64,000 nucleotides of DNA from Flammeovirgaceae bacterium (lineage in GTDB: Bacteria; Bacteroidota; Bacteroidia; Cytophagales; Cyclobacteriaceae), in NCBI GenBank assembly GCA_023251155.1, contig JAHEZH010000004.1:15306-79305 (forward strand). The letters are read 5' to 3'. The notes below the pieces were generated by a model, which was given only the letters and a program-made list of their open reading frames with translations, was not told the DNA's origin and made no database searches. This document shows, one piece after another, positions 26,201 through 33,996 of this stretch. Each line of letters begins with the position of its first letter. Position 1 is the first letter of the stretch. The translations under genes were made by a program, and so were the position numbers.

Positions 26201-26356
26201 AGGATAGCGGCAGACATCTTCACCCGTGTCTCTGTTTCGATGGCCATTCATGAGAAAGCAGAATGCATTGCCGCACTTCGTGATATTCATAACACCTATG
26301 CATCGATAAGTTCACCGGTAATTAAAAAAGTGTATTCTGACTACAGCAAAGTATAA
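23276..26356 (+). CDS. WGR-domain protein with HEAT/ARM-like repeats (retron accessory protein)
   Basis: N-terminal WGR signature LYFQEGTSDKVYEIDLCESGDGFLVNFRYGRRGAALKDGTKT; long alpha-helical repeats; TTG start in ORF track. Confidence 0.8.
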   Translation: MRIVKQIKLYFQEGTSDKVYEIDLCESGDGFLVNFRYGRRGAALKDGTKTIFPVELAEAEKVFHALEQEKRKKGYVAAGETAIITSSVPSPTAGTDKRKKAIVKLLKAAAAGDEHESWKLSRMIWRAGDLKISEAIPHIVKVADASDPFNIYSVIWAIARCGSVNHIPFLQDLQKKGGLPVHTQQLITEALLKLTEGKEKEVLLETITTLLPAPLRKHIIDKDYTAVEHQLREYLFVMKAAFNDYLIGIYQLSRHDIALHEVFIRVLNDIPLSFNYFKYIRQIFKTAEMLEDYAAYGIIAKNVEKQASNYKSSSWMNADHKKKQAFSNRTKVYLTNRVLRSLQNYGEANDSLYVELASEIILAFDDTKDLTAPYQTSEVSYKYNSATRQHTREEKITYFDSYSHFQAFNFILIKNSIRYENKNGSWVRSASYVPATTQAREEAFPHLWNKAAEQVIELLSFSKSLRVHEFALKVFIANPEFEKQIEISHVIHFLQTTFSTTQQLGLELARKKYDRNSPHKQLLIALLDNSLEEARKQAEQWIGDHHHALLEDAEFIASLVKMKRAEAHAWLRGFLAVTSLKKDQAEIAIAKIIAFVVSFEIKTEDDRRYLVQLSDSLVLLFGDHLSAISLDIIKDLFLHASAEVHALAGKILIKHRISPEKIPSGFLQILLQSENASSRGLGIALLGKFPEDALLEKKEMLVSFCLSPLADVRNAVKPIISRLTKVYPEFGKELVDLFVPAFLIKESYEGVHDDLLSLLSHELSDSLHIIPKERSLLLLNSKYRTSQLMGLILLKKNIKDEELTVPELVKLGSNALEEVRLYSWNCFRKYPEKIKSAKDEALKLTDSYWADTRLFAFDYFTNTFTASEWTTDLLVMLCDSVKEDVQDFGKAMITQFFEAENGTEYLLKLSQHPSTKVQLFTTAYLENYAYGKPDIIQQLKPYFITLLSHVNKGKAAKARAFAILRKEALKNEETARIAADIFTRVSVSMAIHEKAECIAALRDIHNTYASISSPVIKKVYSDYSKV

Positions 26357-26358
26357 GT

Positions 26359-27999
26359 ATGGAGTTCGATTATAAATTTAAAGGCGACACTACGGTGAAA
26401 AGCACCGCTCATGCCACCTCCATGAGCTTTGCCCCCGATGTATATCGTGAGCCTACTTATTTTTCAGGCTACCTTAATAAACACATCCCTTTCCGTGAAG
26501 CGATCTCCGCACTTCACGATATTGTGGTTTCTGATTTTCGCTTTAAACCAAAAGATAAATCAGATTATAAAGCATGGGCACAGCAGCAGGAAGACATCTG
26601 GCTGGCCGAATACCTGAAAGGCACTACTGAAGTTGAACAAAAACTGAAAGCCGTCCGCGAAGAACTAGCTGTCATTCAAAAGCAACGTAATGACCTAACA
26701 GCTCCTTACTATAAAGCAAGAAGTAAATACTTTGAGTTCCTTTATCATGACAACCGTGATGCCTGGTTTGTACTTGACCCCGTTATCACCATTCATCCGG
26801 ACGAATTATTTTTTGAATGCTTCAGCCAGGATGAATCTTCGTATGGGAAACTGGGATGTAGTCACAATGTATTCAATAAAGTAAGTGAGTTTAAATGCGG
26901 CACCACAAATATTGACTACTCCTCTGATCTGTATAATGAATTTCAAAAAATAAGAGAATACAAAGATACGCACTTCAATGTGGATCCATCCGGATTTGAA
27001 GTACAGACCGCAAATGAGGAAAATTATAAAGAAGTAAAGATTGATGTTCCCGCCAGCTGGGTCCGTGGATTTTTACAGGTAAGCTCGGCCATGTCTATCC
27101 CAGCTACCAGTTTTACACTCCACCCGATGGATGTGTATAATATCTGTTTTCTGTTACGCCGGCACAAAGAAAAGGAAGGACCACGATCCATTCGATGGAT
27201 ATTGAAACCAGGAGAACCGGTGCGGTTGATTTTTGAACCGTGGAACTATGAAATCAAATGTGGCCGTTCATTTTATGAAGGCACTGAAGCAAAGGAAATC
27301 CGCATCTGGGGAAGACGCAGATTATTATTGTTGGAAAGATTGATTCCGATAGCCAAACAATTTAAAGTAGTACTACTCGGCTCCGGCTTACCTTCTTTTT
27401 ATATCGCTGATCTGGGTGATTTGAGTTTCACATTAGGGCTTTCCGGCTGGACAGTAAACGACTGGTCGCGGTTAGGGAACTTTGATTTGCTTGCACCACG
27501 CGCTGAAGTAGATGCGATGTCGATGCAAAAAGTATATGCCGGACTGAAAGAGAACTGGGTGGAGAAAGCGGATCATCTGGCACTGCGACTCAATATGGAT
27601 AAAGGGACTGTGTTAGGTGCACTCTCTGCATTTACACAGGCAGGCAGAGTAATTTATGATATCAACAACGGATCATATCGCATCCGTGAATTGTCCCGCG
27701 AGTCACTTCCACTCGATGAACTTCGTTTCTCCAATCCAAGGGAAGAAAGCGCCAATCGTTTTGTGCTGACCAATAAAGTAAAAGTTGCCGTAGCGATAAG
27801 AGAAGGAAAGCAAGTACTGACCGGAACGGTGATGGATGCTTCTAAAGCGTATGAGCCTGAGTTAGTGATTGATAAAGACGATCGTGCTGTGAGTGGCAAA
27901 TGCACCTGTAACTTTTATAGTCAGAATAAAATGATGCAAGGACCATGTGAACACATGCTGGCGTTACGGATGATGATGCGGGAAAAACAAAAGCAGTAA
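26359..27999 (+). CDS. SWIM zinc-finger protein (retron accessory protein)
   Basis: C-terminal CTCNFYSQNKMMQGPCEHMLAL (CxC-n-CxH). Confidence 0.8.
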   Translation: MEFDYKFKGDTTVKSTAHATSMSFAPDVYREPTYFSGYLNKHIPFREAISALHDIVVSDFRFKPKDKSDYKAWAQQQEDIWLAEYLKGTTEVEQKLKAVREELAVIQKQRNDLTAPYYKARSKYFEFLYHDNRDAWFVLDPVITIHPDELFFECFSQDESSYGKLGCSHNVFNKVSEFKCGTTNIDYSSDLYNEFQKIREYKDTHFNVDPSGFEVQTANEENYKEVKIDVPASWVRGFLQVSSAMSIPATSFTLHPMDVYNICFLLRRHKEKEGPRSIRWILKPGEPVRLIFEPWNYEIKCGRSFYEGTEAKEIRIWGRRRLLLLERLIPIAKQFKVVLLGSGLPSFYIADLGDLSFTLGLSGWTVNDWSRLGNFDLLAPRAEVDAMSMQKVYAGLKENWVEKADHLALRLNMDKGTVLGALSAFTQAGRVIYDINNGSYRIRELSRESLPLDELRFSNPREESANRFVLTNKVKVAVAIREGKQVLTGTVMDASKAYEPELVIDKDDRAVSGKCTCNFYSQNKMMQGPCEHMLALRMMMREKQKQ

Positions 28000-28041
28000 T
28001 AAATTTTTGTAATCAGAATTAATAAAATTAGTTTTAACACA

Positions 28042-28261
28042 GTAGCAGCAGAGGGTATTATGACTTGCAACCCGGGCGGTGGATCACCGTCCTTGTACAC
28101 AGCTTACTAACGCGCCACTGGCCCGTTCTTAACTGTGCGATCCTGCCACTACCCCGTCATTCCCGGTGCGAATTCTGGGAATTGGAATAACGGGGTAGTG
28201 GCGTCTCGCTGGAGTTGACCGATCCAGTCCTCCGAAAGACGAAGGATATCCTCGCTGCTAC
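28042..28261 (+). ncRNA. Candidate retron msr-msd RNA
   Basis: a1 gtagcagcagagg (28042-28054) complementary to a2 cctcgctgctac (28250-28261) with one bulge; msr hairpin ggcggtg-gat-caccgtcc; msd-like hairpin ccactaccccgt...acggggtagtgg (28146-28157/28190-28201). Confidence 0.8.
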
Positions 28262-28275
28262 TTTTCATTTTACTT

Positions 28276-29787
28276 ATGGCCGGCTCACAAAACACACGTC
28301 AGCAACTTTACGATCGCATCAAAGCTTCCACCAAAGAAGCGGTGATACTGGAAGAGATGAAACGTCTCGGCTTCTGGAAATCAGAAGAGGGAATGCCTTC
28401 ACTACCCGAATTGATCATCGAGAAGGAGGCGGTATTGATCAAAGAGGTACGTGAATTAGTTGAGCAGCAGCGCAAATACAAAAACAAAGAAGAAGCACTC
28501 AAAGAAGTAAGAAAGCTACGATTAGAAAAATCAAAGCTTAAGCGCGAAGAAAACAAGAAAACAAGAAAACAGAAACGGGAAGAAAAAGCAGCACACTGGA
28601 AAGAGCGAAAAGAAAAAGACATTCTCTACTTAGGGGAAAAAGTATCGAAAGGGTTAAATAACAAAGAGAGTGATCTCGCAAAATTAACATCACTTCAGTT
28701 ACCCGTACTTCAAAATGCAGAAGACATTGCTGCAGCGATGGGTATTCCCGTAGGGCAGGTTCGTTTTCTCTCTTTTCACCGTATCGTAAGTAAGACGACA
28801 CACTACAGACACTTTTATATTCCTAAAAAGACCGGAGGCAAGCGTTTGATTTCCACCCCCATGCCACGACTGAAAAGTGCGCAATACTGGGTGCTGATAA
28901 ATGTGTTAGATAAAATTCTTACCCATGATGCTGCGCATGGCTTTGTAAAGAAGAGATCTATTGTATCAAATGCATTACCTCATGTAAAAGCGGAAGTAGT
29001 CATCAATATGGATCTTAAGGATTTCTTCCCTTCCATCAGTTATGTGCGAGTAAAAGGATTATTCCAGTCATTTGGTTATTCAGAACAAGTCGCCACTATT
29101 CTTGGGTTGATCTGTACCGAACCGGAATCAGACGAGATTGAATTGGATGGAGAAACGTATTTCGCTGCCAATGGAGAACGCTTCTTACCTCAGGGTGCCC
29201 CCACAAGTCCTGCTATTACCAACATCATTTGCCGTAAGCTGGATGTACGCCTTAAAGGCATTGCTTCGAAATTAAATTTCAATTACACGCGCTATGCCGA
29301 TGATCTTACTTTCTCGGCATCAGGTGAGAGTGCTGCCAGCACTAAAACACTTCTCGGCTTCGTAAAGAAAATAATCAAAGAAGAGAATCTGAACATTCAT
29401 CCTGATAAGCTACGGGTGCTAAGAAAAGGTGCCCGCAAAGAGGTGACCGGAATTGTGGTGAACGATAAGCCTTCGGTCAATGCAAAAGAGTTGGATCGTT
29501 TCCGGGCATTATTATTTCAAATTGAAAAAGACGGAATAGGAGGAAAGCATTGGAAGAATTCAAACAACCTGCTCGCCTCCATGAAAGGATACGCCAGCTT
29601 TGTGGCCATGGTAAATCCGGAGAAGGGAAATCCAATTAAGGAACGGGTCAATAAAATTCTGGCGGCCAATCAATTCACTCATGTAATCAAACATAAGTCC
29701 AAAGCAATGATCGCCAAGGATGCCGCGAAAAACACGAACACTGCTTCAACCAGCGAAGTAAAAAAACCGTGGTGGAAATTCTGGTAA
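28276..29787 (+). CDS. Retron-type reverse transcriptase with charged N-terminal extension
   Basis: FYIPKKTGGKRLISTP, MDLKDFFPSI, LPQGAPTSPAITNI, YTRYADDLTFS, KEVTGIVVND (VTG motif). Confidence 0.95.
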   Translation: MAGSQNTRQQLYDRIKASTKEAVILEEMKRLGFWKSEEGMPSLPELIIEKEAVLIKEVRELVEQQRKYKNKEEALKEVRKLRLEKSKLKREENKKTRKQKREEKAAHWKERKEKDILYLGEKVSKGLNNKESDLAKLTSLQLPVLQNAEDIAAAMGIPVGQVRFLSFHRIVSKTTHYRHFYIPKKTGGKRLISTPMPRLKSAQYWVLINVLDKILTHDAAHGFVKKRSIVSNALPHVKAEVVINMDLKDFFPSISYVRVKGLFQSFGYSEQVATILGLICTEPESDEIELDGETYFAANGERFLPQGAPTSPAITNIICRKLDVRLKGIASKLNFNYTRYADDLTFSASGESAASTKTLLGFVKKIIKEENLNIHPDKLRVLRKGARKEVTGIVVNDKPSVNAKELDRFRALLFQIEKDGIGGKHWKNSNNLLASMKGYASFVAMVNPEKGNPIKERVNKILAANQFTHVIKHKSKAMIAKDAAKNTNTASTSEVKKPWWKFW

Positions 29788-29794
29788 AAGAAGC

Positions 29795-30484
29795 TTAATT
29801 CACTTTACGCTGACGTTCCTTATGCAGTTCTCCCACTTTCTTGATCTGCCCTCCGGCATTGGCCACCGAGTCTTGCGATTTTTTATTCATGTCAATCTTG
29901 ATAAGCAAGGCAGCATGCTCCAGCTTATTGGCTTCCAGTAATTTCTCTAACCGGATTTTTTCTTTTTCGTTCGCTGCCAGCTTAAATGCAAGATCTTTAT
30001 CCTGGTTGACTAGCCGTTGTTGCTGCCGGGTGACGGCATCAGCCGCCTGCTGTGCTTCATCAATCTGTACCTGTATTTTGTCTTTATAGAATTTTACGCC
30101 AAAGCGATTGACAAAAGCTTCCAGGTCTTTGTAGACCACGTGTATGTCATTCACCGCCCACTCATTCTCCTTCAGTCCAATCCACACTTTCCCCTTCTTA
30201 TCACTTCCTGTAGCAGTAGCGTAAATGATTCCTTTAGCATAAGGTGTTCCCCCAACTACAGGTTCAGCGATGGTCATCACTTCTCCGTTGTTCTTTACTT
30301 TCCCCAGTTCTTTCAGGTATTTATTCCACGCTACGCTTACCTCGGCCAGGCTTGCATCCAGTTCCGTAGCATAGCCTTCGGTATTCTCGCCTTTTACTCG
30401 CTCCTGTTGTTTATTAACTGTTACGGTTTGAGCTTTGACAATAAATAATGATAAACAGAACAGGCTGATGATAACCTTCTTCAT
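29795..30484 (-). CDS. Hypothetical secreted protein with coiled-coil C-terminus
   Basis: Signal peptide MKKVIISLFCLSLFIVKAQ; Lys/Glu-rich tail. Confidence 0.75.
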   Translation of the reverse strand: MKKVIISLFCLSLFIVKAQTVTVNKQQERVKGENTEGYATELDASLAEVSVAWNKYLKELGKVKNNGEVMTIAEPVVGGTPYAKGIIYATATGSDKKGKVWIGLKENEWAVNDIHVVYKDLEAFVNRFGVKFYKDKIQVQIDEAQQAADAVTRQQQRLVNQDKDLAFKLAANEKEKIRLEKLLEANKLEHAALLIKIDMNKKSQDSVANAGGQIKKVGELHKERQRKVN

Positions 30485-30584
30485 GGCTGGCTTGTTAATT
30501 TAGAGTTAAAAAAATAAAATGGCTCTGACAATCGCTGTGCAGGGCATCTCAAAAAATACGTTGCAAAGTTATTAAAATAAAATA

Positions 30585-31484
30585 ATGGCAAACATTCTCA
30601 TTACTGGCGCCTCCGGACTGGTCGGAAAAAAACTTACTGAGCTGCTTCTTCACCAGAATCATCGGGTATCACACCTGGTTCGTTCCCCGGAAAAGGGGGC
30701 CGTTCCTTCTTTTAAATGGGACATCAAAAAGAAATACATTGATCCCAAGACACTGGAAGGCATAGACACCATCATTCACCTTGCCGGTGCAGGTGTTGCC
30801 GACAGGCGATGGAACGAAGAATGGAAAAATGAAATTCTTGAAAGCCGCACCCTCTCCTCACGGCTACTGTATGAAACACTGAAGAACACCAGGCACGCAG
30901 TAAAGAGTTTTATTTCCGCTTCGGCCATTGGCATTTACGGATTTACATTGAGTGATCAGCTCTTCACGGAAGAGAGTGCATCAGGGAATGACTTCCTCGC
31001 GCAAGTGGTGCGCGCGTGGGAACATGAAGTCGATCAGATCGCGCAGCTAAACATTCGCGTTGCTAAAATCCGTATTGGCGTAGTGCTTGCAAAACAAGGA
31101 GGAGCATTAGCGCAAATGGCACTGCCGGTGAAGTGGTATGTGGGCTCACCGTTAGCTTCCGGCAGGCAGTACATCAGCTGGATACACATCGATGACCTGT
31201 GCGGCATTTTCATGAAAGCGGTAGAAGATCAACAGCTGCATGGAGCCTATAATGGAGTAGCTCCACATCCGGTAACGAATGCCGAACTGACCAAGGAAAT
31301 AGCGAACGCTTTACACAAACCCCTATGGGCACCCAATGTGCCCGGTTTTGTATTGAAACTCGTGGTAGGTGAGATGGCTGGTATTGTAATTAATGGGAAT
31401 AATGTGTCCGCTAAAAAAGTGGAGCGTGCCGGATATGAATTCAAATTTAAAAGTATAGGGAGTGCGCTGAACGATCTTCTATAA
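30585..31484 (+). CDS. TIGR01777/YfcH-like NAD-dependent epimerase
   Basis: MANILITGASGLVGKKLTELLL; GAYNGVAPHPVTNAEL. Confidence 0.9.
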   Translation: MANILITGASGLVGKKLTELLLHQNHRVSHLVRSPEKGAVPSFKWDIKKKYIDPKTLEGIDTIIHLAGAGVADRRWNEEWKNEILESRTLSSRLLYETLKNTRHAVKSFISASAIGIYGFTLSDQLFTEESASGNDFLAQVVRAWEHEVDQIAQLNIRVAKIRIGVVLAKQGGALAQMALPVKWYVGSPLASGRQYISWIHIDDLCGIFMKAVEDQQLHGAYNGVAPHPVTNAELTKEIANALHKPLWAPNVPGFVLKLVVGEMAGIVINGNNVSAKKVERAGYEFKFKSIGSALNDLL

Positions 31485-31497
31485 TCTATTCAAGAAA

Positions 31498-32091
31498 TCA
31501 GTTTTTAGTGTTCAGCGTATCAAATGTACTATCAATCCACATACGTGATTTCTTATCAAAGCTAAATCGTGCTCCATCAGGAAATTCGATGTACTTGTCT
31601 CCAGTGTACTTGGGATAATAAATTGTCAAGTCTCTATTTGTTACCATTCTGTCAAACAGTAAGCTTCCTCGTTCCGTCAGGTCAGCATAGGGCATCTTCC
31701 ACGTGCGAAACACTTCTTCATATTCTACCAATGAATCTGATTCATTCACTTTTAGTTTTCCCCCTATTCCTTCGTAAGCAGTTGTAATACTTTTTGCAGG
31801 CCTAGCCATTAGAAAATAAAGAGAACCATCTTCGCCTTCAAAAAGAAAAATAAAATGATAGTTGGCCACTGCTTTTCTATAATACGGATCAAACTCGCTG
31901 TCAAACTTAGTTTGATGAGTGGAGCGAGGAGGCAGCTTTTCCGAATACCGTATTGTTTTATACAACACGCTATCCTGCTCTTGCTGCGTTAAATAATCTT
32001 TGGGATTATAGCTCTTTGCCTTATTACATGCCATCAGTACAAATAAGATCGCTGGCAACAATAGCACAAGTATTTTCACTCTCTTTATCAT
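31498..32091 (-). CDS. Hypothetical lipoprotein
   Basis: Lipobox LFVLMACNK. Confidence 0.7.
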   Translation of the reverse strand: MIKRVKILVLLLPAILFVLMACNKAKSYNPKDYLTQQEQDSVLYKTIRYSEKLPPRSTHQTKFDSEFDPYYRKAVANYHFIFLFEGEDGSLYFLMARPAKSITTAYEGIGGKLKVNESDSLVEYEEVFRTWKMPYADLTERGSLLFDRMVTNRDLTIYYPKYTGDKYIEFPDGARFSFDKKSRMWIDSTFDTLNTKN

Positions 32092-32102
32092 AATTCAAAA
32101 AT

Positions 32103-32134
32103 AAAAAAGCCTCCCGAGTATTCCTCAGGAGGCT
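32103..32134. terminator. Intergenic terminator hairpin
   Basis: agcctcc...ggaggct with T/A run. Confidence 0.7.
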
Positions 32135-32155
32135 CAATTATTATGCTATCATTTA

Positions 32156-33847
32156 TTAATAAGCTGTGTTGTTGGGATCAAAGTTTGTCCATCCCGTCAA
32201 CCAGTTATTAGTAGCGTCAAATGCACCTATGTAAGCAGTTTGAGAAAGACCTGTAGGTACTGTTGTGTTAGAACCTGCTGTCAGTAATGGAGAGCTGGTA
32301 GCAAGTAAAGCAGAAGGAGTTGCTAATGTTGCAGCACCTGTTAATCCGGCTATTTTAGCTGAAAGATCCACTGTAGACTGAGTTGTCTCAATAGTTGGGT
32401 TATCCGTAGCAAAGTTTGCATCGCTGTAACCATTTGATCCGGAAATTGCTTTCAAAGTACCAACAATGCGACCCATGTAGTTTCCTTTAAATACAGCAGC
32501 CGTATTAGCGCCTTCGAAATTGATTCCATTTGTTTTACCCCATCCTACGAATACAGAGTTATAAATCTGAATGGCGGTATTTCTTCTGATGTGCAGACCA
32601 TTAATATAGTTGTTACTTACGTTACCTCCGGCCAAAGCACCGTTACTTAATGGAGCGTATACGAAAGGTCCAAATGCAGTTACGTTAGAGAATTTAGCAG
32701 CTGTGAGCGGAGTGTTTGAATTAGTACCACCGTTCATGTTATCCGATTCGAAAGCGGTAGAACCAGAAATATCTGCTACCACCGGGTCACGGAAAGAAGC
32801 CAGATATTGGTTGCTTCCACGGTAACCGAAGTCAGTATCGAAATCATCATCCCAACTTCTGTAAGCAACTAAGTATTGTGAGCCAACAGTACCACCAAAC
32901 CATTCAAATGAATCATCACCCGAATAAGACACCTGTACGTGATGAATAGTTGTACCACTTCCAACGCTACCCATAGTCAATCCATTTAATTCGTTATTAG
33001 TAGAAAGTGCTATACCAGCAAATTCAATACGTACGTAGTAAAAATTACCTGTGTTATCGGCATCTGTGCTTCCGTCTGTAACTGTACCTGCGCCATAAAC
33101 GCCATTTTCTGTCCCTGTCGCAGTAATACCTTCAATGTTTTGTGTACCCGCTTGATTATTCACTGCCTTACCTAACAACACCACTCCACCCCAGTCGCCA
33201 TAGTTACGGAAACCTTTAGGTGCAGATGATGTGAATATTATTGGAGCAGCTGCTGTTCCTTTAGCTTCAATCTTTGCCCCGCGATTAACGATCAACGCAC
33301 CTTTGGTTACTTTATCTCCAAGAATAATAGTGCCTGGTTCAATGGTGAGAGTTACTCCTGATTGAACAAAAATATTTCCTTTTACCAAGTAATATTTGCT
33401 AGCTGACCAAGTAGTGTTAGCTGTAATGTTTGCATCCACGGTCACTGTTTCCTTAGGAGTTTTTGTTACCGTTACTGCTACTGTAGTGGTACCTGTTTCA
33501 GGTGTTCCTTGTTTATCAGTTACAGTAAAAGTAAGTGTAAGAGTACCTTCAGCTTGAGTTGCAGGTACAGTATATTCGTAAGAGAAAGCATCTGCTTTAG
33601 TATCTGTGGTGTATGATTTTATTTCTGTATCACCTAATTTAATAGATCCGATATTTCCTTCTGCACTTACCGCAATGCTAAAGGTTTGTTTAGTGTTAGG
33701 AGCAAGCTGTACAGTACCAGGAGTAACCGTAATAGTAGGTGCTGCGAAATCCGCTGTCTCATCATCTTTACAAGATGAAAGTGTAAATAGCCCCACCACC
33801 AGCGTGAGCATTACCACTTTAATAAAATTGTTCCTTAGTTTTTCCAT
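32156..33847 (-). CDS. Surface lipoprotein with cadherin/Ig-like N-terminus and beta-helix-like repeats
   Basis: Lipobox LFTLSSCKDDE; right-handed repeat pattern. Confidence 0.75.
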   Translation of the reverse strand: MEKLRNNFIKVVMLTLVVGLFTLSSCKDDETADFAAPTITVTPGTVQLAPNTKQTFSIAVSAEGNIGSIKLGDTEIKSYTTDTKADAFSYEYTVPATQAEGTLTLTFTVTDKQGTPETGTTTVAVTVTKTPKETVTVDANITANTTWSASKYYLVKGNIFVQSGVTLTIEPGTIILGDKVTKGALIVNRGAKIEAKGTAAAPIIFTSSAPKGFRNYGDWGGVVLLGKAVNNQAGTQNIEGITATGTENGVYGAGTVTDGSTDADNTGNFYYVRIEFAGIALSTNNELNGLTMGSVGSGTTIHHVQVSYSGDDSFEWFGGTVGSQYLVAYRSWDDDFDTDFGYRGSNQYLASFRDPVVADISGSTAFESDNMNGGTNSNTPLTAAKFSNVTAFGPFVYAPLSNGALAGGNVSNNYINGLHIRRNTAIQIYNSVFVGWGKTNGINFEGANTAAVFKGNYMGRIVGTLKAISGSNGYSDANFATDNPTIETTQSTVDLSAKIAGLTGAATLATPSALLATSSPLLTAGSNTTVPTGLSQTAYIGAFDATNNWLTGWTNFDPNNTAY

Positions 33848-33950
33848 TGACTATATTCGTTTTATGGTTTCTGTAAATACAGCACAAAACTACTTTCGCG
33901 ATGTTAAGCCACTGTTAATGCACAGTTAAGCTTGGTATTTATGAAAAATA

Positions 33951-33977
33951 AAAAAAGCCCCTTCAGGAGCTTTTTTT
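33951..33977 (-). terminator. Terminator hairpin after the TonB receptor gene region
   Basis: Minus agctcc-tgaa-ggggct with T-run. Confidence 0.55.
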
Positions 33978-33996
33978 CAGTGTGTGATCGTATTGA

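Noticed and set aside
28308-28801. Minus-strand ORFs antisense to the retron RT
   Set aside because: Mirror frames of the Lys/Glu-rich RT N-terminus, low-complexity Ser/Phe/Leu translations
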